Shown piece after piece: positions 11,618 through 23,997 of a DNA stretch of 64,000 bases. How positions within the stretch are numbered: position 1 is the first letter of the stretch; each line of letters begins with the position of its first letter. The position numbers and the translations under genes are program-made. The stretch spans positions 29,145,732 through 29,209,731 of the forward strand of contig NC_088304.1 in NCBI RefSeq assembly GCF_032854445.1, read 5' to 3'. The stretch is from Liolophura sinensis. Taxonomy: Eukaryota > Mollusca > Polyplacophora > Chitonida > Chitonidae. The notes beneath the pieces are model-generated. The model made no database searches and was not told the DNA's origin. It was given only the letters and a program-made list of their open reading frames with translations.

Positions 11618-12632
11618 TCAAGCGTTGAACGTGGCACTCGTCCGACCGTTAGTTGGGCCATTAACAGGCATAACTCTCTGACCGAATGTACGTCCTATCG
11701 CGGTCCTAATGGTGTGGGACCGGACGAAATAGACCAACGGATTAGCAGCGCTAACAGCGGCGGCGAACAGGAACGTTATAGAGAAAGTGTAAAGTGTGAT
11801 GGTTGACGAAACGTTTGCAACAAGCGGCAAAACCGTCATGCAGCTAAGATATGGGACCCAACCAAGGCACACCAGCAAAGTCGTGATGAGGCACGTTTTG
11901 GCGGCTCTCACTGCCTTCTGGAAACTCGGCTGGCTTTCACTGGCGCCTGAGAGGACAGATTGGTTGTTCTTTTGTTTTATAACGACGTACATGGTGATGT
12001 AACAGACAGCGGTGAGAATAATAGGTATTACCAAGAGAAGATAGACCATGGTATGGCGATAGGCAATAGGATAGCGGTAAAAACCCGAACAATAATTCCT
12101 CCATTCATCCCCACCAACCAAGTCCAGTTTCATTAAAGGCAGCATATGGAAAAAAAATACGAAACACCACAATGAAATTACTGCGATGGCGCTCCGCCTG
12201 TTGGTGATGATGATCTTGTAGCTAGACGGACGCACCACGGCAACGAGTCTGTCCACTGCTATAAACGCTACGCCCCAAGGCACCATGTTAACTATTCCGA
12301 ACTGGAGAATCAACGTGACAATACAGGTGCCATCCGAGACGTCGCTGCCTCTTGCAAGACGCCGGTGTGGATACTCTTGCAGCAAAGGAATCCCTACCAT
12401 ACCGAACGTAATATCTGTAACGATGAGGGACACGATGAAGTGGTTCAAACTTAGGCGGACAGCCTTGTCCTCTCAAGTACAACAACAACAATGCGCCATT
12501 GACGGCAACGATGACAGCTGCAAGCGTCCAGTACATAGGTGTGAAAACCGTTACAATCTGAGAGGGGTGCATTGGCGAAGAAATGTCCTCGGTAATGTTG
12601 ACGAAAGCCCAAGATGTGTTATTTGATAACAT
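11618..12632 (-). pseudogene. Class A (rhodopsin-like) GPCR, copy 1, single exon, one frameshift
   Basis: This is a seven-transmembrane receptor gene in one exon, read from an ATG at 12632 in a good context (CCGCC before ATG). The first frame gives the N-terminus and TM1. It then shifts near 12469 into the frame that runs to the stop at 11618. Compared with the paralogue at 32159-33334, one extra G lies in the TM1-TM2 loop; removing it leaves 338 codons including the stop. Visible hallmarks are N-glycosylation sites at the N-terminus, the TM3 end AIDRLVAV (DRL in place of DRY), a conserved Cys before TM3 and another in loop 2 (NYCSG), CLGWVPY in TM6 and NPLVY in TM7. The protein should lie in the plasma membrane and signal through G proteins. 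The ligand cannot be told. It is about 50 residues shorter at the C-terminus than the paralogue. It is either a young pseudogene or a good gene with a one-base assembly error; the rest of the reading frame is clean. Confidence 0.85.
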
Positions 12633-14246
12633 GGCGGATGAATACCGAGGAACGTCAGCTAGTGTCTATCTTCCTGGCTGTTGGGCGACTCATCTATGAC
12701 TCTCTGTCGAAAGGTTTGTTGCTGATAGATACTACATGTAGTAAGAGTTTATACGGGCTAAGCTGCCAATCCCAGAGCAACCAGAAGTCTGAAACAGGTC
12801 ATCAAAGTTAAGTCCCAGAATTAATCAAAGATTAGCAAGATCTCATTCAAAACTTCAAATTGTATTACCAGTATTAAAGATTTCCCCTTAATCTAACAAT
12901 GCCAACAAATCACAGAGCACATCCAATTCTTTGTGAAACAGCGTTAATCAAAATCAAAAAATGTTTCCGGAAATATCTATAATCCTTTCGGATCGACCGT
13001 GAAAGCGAGTTCTCGAGCTCTTCATCAGAAAATGAATGACAAAACATCAGCTTCGCCTACCTAGAGAAATAGCATGTTGCTTCATATATGTGGGCGTCGT
13101 CAACGGCTTCTACAAATAGTTGCAAAATCAAAATCACTTTTTAAAATAACTTCCCGTAACTTCAGAGCCAATTTGTAGATGGCACCGTCGGGGTTGATGT
13201 TTTATACTAAGCCATTGTTATTGTCCAGATACCACTATTTCGTACAACAGCTCATCCTGAGTTTCTTGTTCTTTTCCATAAATGTGACCTGAACGTGTTA
13301 GATTTTACAACAATTTTTGGTCAGTCGTGAAAACTCATTCACGTAATGCATTTTAAAACAACTTTCCAGGACATGGACATTGATCAATTTATCTTGATAT
13401 ACTGGTGTGCGTTAGTTTGGGATTTTAAGCAGCGTGCCTATGACTGTCACCTTCCCTTTCGTGAATGAAAAGCATATATTTAGCATATATTTTTTTAAAT
13501 GCATTCTATTGTTATTACACTCTCTATTAACATAGCCGAATAAGAAAGGGGTCTCTTTTTTCAATTTTGTTCTCAGTGCGTACTTTGAAAGAATAAAAAA
13601 ATATAACTCTCCACGTTCTATAATTCTGGTGGCTAGCAGACGTCATACAGTGGCTGCAACCTCAATTAACAACATCTGGTCAATGGCCAAATGGAAACTT
13701 TATATTAGTTTAGCAAACCCACATTCGACTGGCTCTGGGAAAGGAAATTCCCAATGAAAGGAAATTGTATTTCAAGCAGAAACCCAAGCTGGGGTGAACT
13801 GCTTAAATGTTGTATTATTCCCGATTCCCGGGTGCGGTATTGTCTTCGGAAATCAACACTGAAGACGTGCTAAAGGCTACATCATCCTGTATCCATCTTG
13901 TAACACAGGTCAACAAAGCTGCCTTCTGAATTAGGTAAACATGGGAATCAGGTCTTCCAGACGGTGGGCTATTGCTGCTGATGCAAGAGAAGCCGGAGAC
14001 AAAGAACCGTTATAAATGAGGTGGGATAATTTTTTTTTTATTATTTACCTTTATTCTAAATATTTGCAGTGGTAAAATTAAAATCTCCCCGCTCAAAAAT
14101 AAATAATGATTATAATTAAATATGGTTCTAGGTCATTCGGCCACGGAGCCATGTTTGATTCCATGGTCTTACTCTCTATGCTGATGACCTGTATATCACC
14201 CTTCTTAAATTAGGATTTAAGATTAACCCACCGTTTTGCTCCCAGT
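12633..14246. other. Upstream region of GPCR copy 1; no gene seen
   Basis: Likely holds the promoter of the GPCR copy 1, but no TATA or initiator could be assigned with confidence. Confidence 0.4.
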
Positions 14247-15942
14247 CAATGTATACTGACACCAGACGTCTCAGTCAATGTATACTGACACCAGACGTCC
14301 CAGTCAATGTATACTGACACCAGACGTCTCAGTCAATGTATACTGACATCGGACGTCCCATTCAATGTATACTGACACCAGACGTCCCAGTCAGTGAATA
14401 CTGACATCAGACGTCCCATTCAATGTATACTGACACCAGACGTCTCAGTCACTGTATACTGACACCAGACGTTCCAGTCAGTGTAGACTGACACCAGACA
14501 TCTCAGTCAATGTATACTGACACCAGACGTCCCAGTCAGTGTAGACTGACACCAGACGTCTCTGTCAGTGTATACTGACACCAGACCTGACGCCACACCC
14601 AGTCACTGCGTACTGACACCAGAGTCCCAGTCACTGTATACTGACACCAGACCTGACGCCACACCCAGTCACTGCATTCTGACACCAGATCTGAGGCCAC
14701 ACCCACTCATTGCATACTGACACCAGACGTCCCAGTCACTGCATACTGACACAAGACCTGACGCCACACCCAGTCACTGCATACTGACACCAGACGTCCC
14801 AGTCACTGTATACTGACACCAGACCTCACGCCACACCCATTCACTGCACACTGACACCTGACGCCATACCCAGTCAGTGCATATAGACACCAGACATCCC
14901 AGTGAATTTATACTGACGCCACACCCGGTCACCGCACGTTGACACCAGACGATGCCACATCCAGACACATTATACGGACACGCCGCGAGCAAATACTGTA
15001 TACTAACAGTAGACAAGACGCGACAATGAGGTACTATATACCGACACCACACCTGACGCCACACAATCGGGTGCTGTATACCGACACCAGACATGATGTC
15101 GCAATAGGGTGCTGTATACTGACAGCAGACCTGACGCCGCAATCAGCTACTGTACACTGACAACAGGCCTGACGACGCAATCAGCTACTGTTTACCGACA
15201 GCAGACCTGACGCAGCCATCAGCTACTGTATACTGACAGCAGGCCTGACGCCGTAATCAGCTACTGTATACTAACACGACTTGACGCCGCAATCAGGTAC
15301 TGTATACTGACAGCAAACCTGACGCCGCAATCAGCTACTGTATGCTGACACGGCCTTACGCCGCAATCACGCAATCATGTATGCTGACAGCAGACCTGAC
15401 ATCGCAATTAGCTACTGTATGCTCACAAGGCCTGACGTCGCAATCAGCTCCCGTATATTGACACCAGACCTGACGCCGCAGTCAGCTACTGTATATTGAC
15501 AGCAGACCTGACGCTGCAATCGGGTACTGTACATTGACAGTAGACCTGACGCCGCAATCAGGTACTGTATACTGACAGCAGACCTGACGCCGCAATCATC
15601 TACTGTATGCTGACAGCAGACCTGAGGCCGTAATCAGCTCCTGTATGCTGACAACAGACTTGACGCCACAATCAGGTACTGTATACTGACAGCAGACCTG
15701 ACGCCGCAATCATCTACTGTATGCTGACAGCAGACCTGACGCCGTAATCAGCTCCTGTATGCTGACAACAGACTTGACGCCACAATCAGGTACTGTATAC
15801 TGACAGCAGACTTGACGCCACAATCATCTACTGTATGCTGACAGCAGACCTGACGCCGTAATCAGCTCCTGTATGCTGACAACAGACTTGACGCCACAAT
15901 CAGGTACTGTATACTGACAGCAGACCTGACGCCGCATGTATT
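14247..15942 (+). repeat. Satellite array: 29-bp, 38-bp and 114-bp higher-order units
   Basis: 14251-14580 is mostly 29-bp units (GTATACTGACACCAGACGTC plus CCAGTCAAT). 14580-14900 mixes 29-bp and 38-bp units that add CTGACGCCAC. 14960-15590 is 38-bp only (GCAGACCTGACGCCGCAATC). 15593-15934 is three copies of a 114-bp trimer. Confidence 0.93.
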
Positions 15943-16039
15943 AAAAAATTAGTCTGTGCGAAAATACTTTGAATTAACTAACTACTTTTCCAGTCTTTTA
16001 TGCGTATGTTAATCCCAGGCATAGGTACAGGTTTAGAGA

Positions 16040-16440
16040 TTTGGCCAGGTTCAATGTTCTGTGTTTTTGTTAGGCTGAAGGCTCTAAGGCTCGTCAGCCT
16101 CAAGGTTTTGACATTTCGTCTGGTCTAAGGCTCTGCGTTTTGTCAGCTTCAAAGGTTCTGTGTTGTCGACAGACGTAGTTCTGAGTTTTCGTGAACCTCA
16201 TAGTTCTGAGTTTTCGTCAGTCTCAAGATAGATAGTTCTGTTTTCGGCAGGCTCGTAGTTATGAGCTTTCACTAGCCTCAGTGTTCTGAACTTTCGCCAG
16301 CCTCAGTGGTCTGAGTTTTCGTCAGGCTCATAGCTCTGAGTTTTCGTCAGGCTCATAGTTTTGAGTTTTCGTCAGTGTTAAGGCTCTGAGTTTCCGTCCG
16401 GTTCAAAGCTTGAACGTCAGGTTCATACCTTGGCATTGTA
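16040..16440 (+). repeat. Minisatellite, about 26-bp unit (TTCTGAGTTTTCGTCAGG)
   Basis: About 14 imperfect copies with GCTCATAG linkers. Related to 7858-8035. Confidence 0.85.
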
Positions 16441-18129
16441 ACAGGGACAGTGGCGTAATAGATACAACAAAGCCCCTGTCGTCGAGATATGAATTATACA
16501 CCGTAGTGACATGTCTGCACTGTTCATGATGCTGGTTTATCAAAACCGCGCCATCAGTTAAACACAGCTAAACCACACTTGTGCCGTGACCAAGCAAAAC
16601 GAGAAATGTAAGTTGACGAGGACCTGAAACCGTATATTCTTTGACTTTTGTGATCAATATACACGAATAGCTAATGCATATATCATACGTTTCCTCATGT
16701 AGCGGATTATTGATTTGCTTGTACGATCAAACAAAGCTACATGTATGTAGAATGGCCGATAGTATGGTTTAATTTGATCAGTCCGTACAAAACTGGGTTT
16801 TCTGCGTAATTCCGTCATTGTTGGATGACGGTTGTGGCGTTCGACAGGAATCCATATGGGACAAAGGGAAATGATAAATCACTCAAAAGAAGACAAGCGA
16901 GAGTTTACTGCAAACTAAAGGCTTATGCGCATGTCTACCAGAGCAAAAATTTTAATATTTCTGCATTTTTAGGTAATTCCTTGATGCTGGAGAAAAGCAC
17001 ATTTTTTGTCATGGAAGGATACATACATGCATTACAAATAAATCCTTATTTGAACAAAGTAAGTGACTGTGCTATAAAGCTGTTAAGCATATAAACAGTG
17101 GGGAAAATGTCATAAATATTAGAGGAATTCATTGCGTTTCACCAGTTGTTGAAATTTAGTTTTTGAGAATGCAAAAATACGTTTGTTTTTAAGATAATTT
17201 TTACCTTACCATTAATCACGTACTATTAACGGAACGTATTTCAAACTGCGTGATTTCTGCACACATTGCTCAAAACAGAAAATAGCACAATTTTAAATAC
17301 TCAAAAATTGCATTAAAAATATCCAGAATATTATATATAACGAATATTGGATGTTTCAATATCCAAAACATTGAAGGACGTTAACAAAATTTTTTAAAAT
17401 GATTACACAGGAAAACTGAGAAAACAAAGGAAAACCGAAATGACCTTGAGGGTAATTATTAATAGTTTTATTTATTTTCAGTGAAAATTGCGAAATATTT
17501 TTTGTAATAATAAATGCAATGTTTAGTTGTATAGATAATATAATGCAATAGGTTGCTGTCCCACTCATGATAATACGTCACGCTTGATATTACATGCTTA
17601 GATAATCAAAGTGGCTGAAGTGAGCCGTGTCCAGACCATACGGAATCCCTCGTCAATGTTGGTTGATTTCACGTGTGTTGATTGTTACCTGTACCTAGAC
17701 GGCCTTTATTTAATTCCTTTAACCAGTAATTGATTGTCGATTCCGACTAATCTAAGATAAAATTTTGAAAACGAAATTCATCATTCGTCAACAGACACCG
17801 TAGAATCGGTCCGCCGTAAAATATATTGTAAATGGCAAATTGTTGAGTCGAGGCGTAAAAATCTACTGAAAGAAATATTTAAAAATTATACAGTAATGGA
17901 CAAATACGTAAACGTGGACAATTTTACACATGAAATGAAGATCTTGAGCTGTGAAAATTATGCACGCGTTTCAAATTGTAAATATATTTATACTCTCCTT
18001 GTGGATAATCCTATAATCACATCTTACACAAATTACTACTGGCCTAAGATTGACTTCTACCATTATGAAATCTTGTTTCATATGGATCAGGACTGTGCTC
18101 AAACCCAGGTAGGGTTACGCCAAAGACTT
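16441..18129. other. No gene seen
   Basis: AT-rich. A frame at 16825-17094 has no recognisable product. Confidence 0.5.
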
Positions 18130-18195
18130 TAAACATGGTACTTGTGGCTCCTTCGCATATGACTGAAAAATTGTACGACGTAAAACCACAAAGCA
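18130..18195 (+). mobile_element. 3' tail fragment of a second LINE/SINE-type element
   Basis: It contains TGAAAAATTGTACGACGTAAAAC followed directly by CA-rich microsatellite, resembling the tail of the LINE at 23785-23820. The body is missing. Confidence 0.55.
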
Positions 18196-18276
18196 TGCAT
18201 GCACGCACGTACACAGTCACACGCACGTACGCACGCAGACACACGCACGCACGCATGCACACGCACACGCACGCAC

Positions 18277-18371
<95 letters not shown>

Positions 18372-18416
18372 CATACATACATACATACATACATACATAC
18401 ATACATAATACATACA
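18196..18416. repeat. Compound microsatellite (CACG/CA/CATA)n
   Basis: Blocks of ACGC, AC and ACAT repeats. It produces long spurious open frames on both strands. It abuts the LINE 5' end. Confidence 0.95.
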
Positions 18417-18722
18417 TACGAGTCTCTGGCTAGCCGTGGAACTAGCCTTTGTGCTCTCAGCTTTTGCTTAGTGGTCACCCAGTCTGAGGGTGGTGCGACA
18501 TAACGTTCTGTCACTCTTAGCGTCAGGACGTATTCACTAGCCTCTCTGTAAATAGCCTGTACATAGTTTAGTGTATTTCCACTTTGTAATACCGTATTTA
18601 TTTTGCACTCAGCATCCACATTGTTCCGAACGCATAGTTGTGGTCCTCTCTTTAGGGTAGTAGTTCTCGACCTGGCCCACAATGTTGTGGGCAGGGCGAG
18701 TAAATAGACCCTTAAGCCTTAA

Positions 18723-20119
18723 GCTTGTAATACAGAGAGGTGTACAAAGGGACTAATCAATGTCTCTAGAGATGTCTGGAATGTTACAGTGGCTACGCAA
18801 ACTGTGAAGGAACAGCTGTTGACTAGCGGCTTCACATTCAAAGGGGTAGATTGTCCAATATATGATGTGGAGGAGCAAAGGCCCCAGGTCAGATCTAGAT
18901 GTCCGATCGAGGTGCCCGATGACACTATTCTAGGTTTGATGTCCCGGTATGGCACGGTCCATCACGTCAGCCGGGAACATTACCTTTTTGATAGGTCACT
19001 TGAGAATGGTATGCGCCGTATTTACATGAGTGGTGTGACAGAGATCATTCCACAATCAATTCCGGTTGGGAATTTTAGAATTCCTTTGTGGTACAGAGGT
19101 CAGGTCCGTGCCTGTCACATCTGTGATAGCACAGAACATTTCAAGGCCGACTGTCCTTTAAAGGATAAATGTCTCAAGTGTAAACAGGCAGGCCACTTTC
19201 AAAAGGACTGCCCGTTGAGCGATGAAAATGACAATGGCGATAATGACGATAACGATTGCAATGATAATGATGATGATGATGATGATGATGATAAAGATAG
19301 TAATGATTATGAAGCTGAAGGTGACAATAAAGATGAGAATGAAGGTCGAGGAGATGATGATGGTAATTATAGTAAGGAACATGGGGATGATATGGAAATT
19401 GGGGTTTCTGGCCAGTCTGTTCCTTCCAGTCAACAAAATAAGGGGACTTTGGATGACTCAAGTCAACAAGGAAGCTGGAGAGTGGCAAGTTGTCACCAAC
19501 TCCATGTCCTCCAGCAAAAAGATTCGAAATAAGCGCATTGATGTTACAAATAAGGTCAGGAAGTTAAGCGAATCGCCAGTAGTAGGCATCTCAGACGTCA
19601 AATAGCTCGGAGTGGGTTGTCAGTATAAGTCAAATCTCGAATACCTCCTCACTGCCTAGATCGTCAGAAATTTCGAATACTACGCCATCCTGCATTAAGG
19701 AGACGCAATCCAGTGGCGTGACGCACTCTAAAGGTGCACTTGGTAAGAGCCCGTCCTTATGGGGTAGCACGTTCAGCCCTGACCCGTCTACAATGTCACA
19801 GTTAGACGCTAGAGATATAGCAGATTGTCTTGATCCTAAGGGAAGCTCTCAGCAATCTAATATGTCTAGGGCTGGTGGAGAATCCAATATGGAGGAATCT
19901 CTTTCGGAAATGGATGCACCTGCCTATACCAATGGCAAGGGTGAGGTCTTGGTACCTGTCTCAACATCCCTGGGGTCGTATTATCGCACATTGCGACGAG
20001 ACTCTAAAGTTGACAAGGTTAAAAAGCAGAGGAAGCTGATAACGTTGTCACAGGAGGATTTTGCTGAGCGTAGGGCAGCGATGTATAAAAAGTCCAGGAA
20101 AAAGAAAAAGAACAAATAA
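18723..20119 (+). pseudogene. LINE ORF1 (gag-like, CCHC zinc knuckles), frameshifted
   Basis: The frame opens after a stop at 18720 with no clear ATG; the readable part includes VTVATQTVKEQLL and runs to 19532. Two CCHC knuckles are visible: C-H-I-C-D-S-T-E-H-F-K-A-D-C (about 19114-19155) and C-L-K-C-K-Q-A-G-H-F-Q-K-D-C just after. They are followed by an Asp/Asn/Glu-rich stretch coded by GAT/AAT repeats. The frame then shifts near 19510 and again before 19718, and ends in a Lys-rich tail (KKSRKKKKNK) at 20119, nine bases before ORF2. ORF1 proteins bind element RNA in the transposition particle. This copy cannot make it. Confidence 0.8.
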
Positions 20120-20128
20120 ATATTAATA

Positions 20129-23100
20129 ATGGCTACTACAAAGATCTTAGAGTGGAACTGTAGAGGATTGAGGTGTAACCTCGGAGAGCTCCAGATGTTA
20201 GCTCAAGACCTCAATCCTATAGCTTTTAGCGTGCAGGAAACTCTGATGACTGATCCTAGTTATCAATGTCGAGGTTATGTATCTCATCACGCTGTTGCCA
20301 CGTCTACGAATGGAAAGGCATCAGGCGGTTCCTCTCTGTTGATCAGGCAGGGTGTAATACACAATAGACTGGCACTGAACACCGATTTGCAGGCGGTGGC
20401 GGTGCGTATCACACTGGGTATAGTATTAACAATCTGTTCTATTTATATACCAGCTTCTTCTACTCTTCACCAACAAGAGCTGCAAAATTTATATGATCAA
20501 TTACCTAAACCATGTCTTCTTTGGGAGACTTTAATGCCCACAGTGTTCTCTGGAGTGACTCTGAAGGTAACCAGAAGGGCTCTACATTGGAGGATTTTAT
20601 ATCTAAAAACTCTATATACGTCTTAAATGATGTCACACATACTTACCTTCATCCTGCAAAGGGCACTTATTCGGTCCTTGATTTGGTTCTGGCTGATGCA
20701 TGGCTAAGGTCGGAATTCAGCTGGAGCGTCCATGATGATCTGTGCGGAAGTGACCACTTCCCCTCCATACTTACCCTTGAGGAGCCGGTATCTTCCTCCC
20801 ATCCACGCTTTAATTATGACAAAGCAGACTGGCCCCGCTTCGCTGTTCTGTGTGGTGAAACACTTACTAGCGACCATTTTCTTGATGCAGTTGATCCTAT
20901 CCAGTTATTCTCGGATCAGCTAATCGATGTAGCCTCCAAATGTATCCCATGTGTATCATGTGCGGTTCCCCGTATCAAGAAACCGTGGTTCACGGAGGAC
21001 TGTAAACGAGCTAGGCGTTTCAGGAAACGTGCTGAGCGCGTGTACCGATGTAGACCATCTCCCGGTAATTTAGACAGTGTTAGGCGTACTCAAGCTAAAG
21101 CCCGTAAGACTATCAAACAGTCCAAATGTGACTCTTTAAAACCTTATGTTTCTAAGATTAATCATCGTACCCCTATGTCACCACCGATGTAGACCATCTC
21201 CCGGTAATTTAGACGATGTTAGGCGTACTCGAGCTAAAGTTCGTAGGACTATCAAACAGTCCAAACGTGACTCTTGGAAACGTTATGTTTCTAAGATTAA
21301 TCATCGTACCCCTATGTCAAAAGTCTGCAATATGATCCAACGCATCAAAGGCAAGGGATCCAATGTCGCTGTCAATCATCTCAAAGACGGGAACAATTCA
21401 TTGACAGAAAAACTTGACATAGCCAATAGGTTGGGCGCTTCTTTTGCGCACCATTCGTCCTCAGATAATTGCTTGCCCCAGTTCCAGCGTGACAAGGGAC
21501 GGACCGAGTCAAGTCCTCTTGATTTTACATCTTCAAATGAAGAATCCTACATCGCTACATTTTCTCTACATGAACTATCCGCATCCCTGAGCAAGGCCCA
21601 TGACTCAACTCCAGGGCCAGATGATATCCACTATCAGCTTTTACGACACCTTCCAGAATCTTCCTTGAGGGTGCCTCTTGGAATTTTTAAAACCCTATTA
21701 TTGTCCCATCCCAAAGCCCGGAAAGGATTCTACCGATCCAAATAACTATCGTCTTATTTCCTTAACGAGTTATGTATGCAAGACTGTGGAGAGGATGATT
21801 AACGATCGCTTAGTTTGGTTTTTGGAGACGAACGAGTTGATAAGCGACATTCAATGTGGATTTCGAAAGAATCGCAGTACTGTTGATCATCTTGTTCGTC
21901 TAGAATCCTTTATTAAGAACGGTATCGTTAATCGTGACCATGTCGTATCTGTCTTTTTTGATCTGGAAAAGGCATATGACACTACTTGGAAATATGGCAT
22001 TATGCAAGATATGCATGGATTTGGACTTAGAGGTCGGCTTCCTGACTTTATTTGTAAATTCCTAGACCATCGTCACTTCCAAGTTCGGCTTGGGGCTACC
22101 CTGTCTGACCACTTTGAACAAGATCAGGGGGTTCCTCAAGGCAGCATTTTATCAGTTACTCTCTTTAACATTAAGTTTAATAGCCTTGCCAGAGTTTTAT
22201 CTCCTAGTATGAATGCATCCCTTTTTGTGGACGATCTTGGTATCTCTTGTCAAGGCAAAGGTATGCAGACTATTGAGAGACATCTGCAGCTTTGCCTTAA
22301 CAAAATTCATGCCTGGGCATTGGAGAACGGATTTTAGTTCTTCAAGTCGAAGACTAACTGTGCACACTTTTGTCGGAAGTACTTCCCACATGAAGACCCC
22401 AAGGTATTTTTAGATGGATACCCCATCAAGGTTGTGCAGGAGGCAAAATTCCTCGGGGTGATCTTCGATAAGCACCTTACATTTAAATCTCACATTAATT
22501 ATCTTAGAGCCAGATGCCTAAAGGCGCTTGATATTTTGAAGGTTGTCCAGTGCTGGATGTGGAGGGGATCATGAAACCCTACTTCAGCTCTATCGAGCAC
22601 TGATTCGTTCTAAGCTAGACTATGCCTTCAGTGTTTATGGAGGTGCGTCACGCTCCCAGTTGAAGAAACTCCATAGGCCTACTGTACATCACCAAGCCCT
22701 ACGGTTGTGCTTAGGTGCTTTCCGTACCTCTCCTGTGGAGAGTATGTGCGTTGAGGCAAACGATCCTCCTGAGCCTCAGGTTGATACCTCGCTCTCCTCC
22801 CTGAAGAAATCTTCCACCAACCCTTTAGTATACCAACAGGAGTCTAGTAATATGTGTTCAAAGTATCCATTTTATCACCGTATATTCACTGACGGTTCCA
22901 AGAACGATGATGGCGTGGCTTCTGCCGCAGTCCTTGGGCCCAGAACCATTTCAACTCGGTCTCCAAATTCCTTCTCTGTATTTACTGCGGAAGCCAAGGC
23001 CATTTTGTGCGCACTTCGGTCTATCCCAGAGCTCGGAGGTAGCAGATTTCTCATCTGCTCTGACTCCTTTTCCTGCCTCCAGGCAATTCGGGCTAGTTCG

Positions 23101-23670
23101 CCTGTACATCCAGACATTCTGTCTATCAGGGAGATGTTTAAACGACTCAGTGAAGATTTTATCATTGTCTTTTGTTGGACGCCCGGGCATATGGGTATCC
23201 CAGTGAATACTGCTGCAGATGAAGCCGCTGAGGAGGCTCTGCATTCCCTTACTACCCAAACTGACGTTCCAGATTCGGACTTGCGTTCACTTATTTGCTC
23301 CTATATCAAGCGCTTGTTTCAGGCTCAATGGGATGAACAGACAACCAACAAACTGTATGATATTCGTCAGTTTGTTGGTCCAGCACCTTCCCTTTCACGG
23401 CATCGTCTCCGCTCTTGCATTTTGAGGAGGTGTCGTATCGGTCACACACGTGCTACGCATGGGTATTTGTTGAAAGGAGAAGATGCTCCTCATTGCTTTG
23501 CTTGTGATCAACGGTTCACAGTCAAGCACATACTGCTTGACTGTGGCGACTTTCCTCCTGCATGACATTCCTTTTATCACGTGAGCTCTCTTTCAGAACT
23601 TTTCAATTCTGTAGAAAGTGATACTATTTTTGATTTTCTCTCTACCATTGGTATGGCAGAAAAGCTGTGA
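20129..23670 (+). pseudogene. LINE ORF2 (endonuclease, reverse transcriptase, RNase H), broken
   Basis: It starts MATTKILEWNCRGL. Endonuclease motifs in order are WNCRG, QET, GDFNAH (about 20523) and SDHFP (about 20750). The RT part shows STPGPDDI, PIPKPGKD, GFRKNRSTVDHL, FFDLEKAYD, QGVPQGSILS and the catalytic box F-V-D-D (about 22227). RNase H shows FTDGSK (about 22887), AEAKAI, CSDSF and TAADEAA. A Cys/His cluster (C-F-A-C...H-I-L-L-D-C) precedes the last stop at 23670. Frame breaks lie near 20510, at the 139-bp duplication (21183), near 21690 (where about 20 residues of RT also seem lost) and near 22548. In-frame stops are at 22335 and 23563. It is inactive. Confidence 0.88.
21044..21321 (+). 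repeat. 139-bp imperfect tandem duplication inside LINE ORF2
   Basis: Copy 1 is 21044-21182 and copy 2 is 21183-21321. The copies differ at roughly ten positions. 139 is not a multiple of 3, so the duplication shifts the frame between the endonuclease and RT. Confidence 0.85.
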
Positions 23671-23810
23671 TTTTAAACTACCGTCTGTGTTTGTTATGTG
23701 ACTTCTGATGTCCTTTTTTGACTAGTAAATGAATTATCCGTAGTAGATCGACTACTTGACGTTTTATTGTCGCGATAAAACTGAAATATTGTTGAAAGCG
23801 ACGTTAAAAC

Positions 23811-23997
23811 TTTCACTCACTCACATACATACATACATACATACATACATACATACATACATACATACATACATACATACATACATGCATACATACATAC
23901 ATACATACATACATACAGACAGACAGACAGACAGACATACATACATACATACATACAGACATACATACATACATACATACATACATACATACATACA

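Noticed and set aside
18044-18682. 212-codon minus-strand frame
   Set aside because: Most of it is translated CA/CG microsatellite, and the rest is LINE leader in reverse.
22203-23259. Minus-strand frames within the LINE
   Set aside because: Shadows of the RT and RNase H coding strand.
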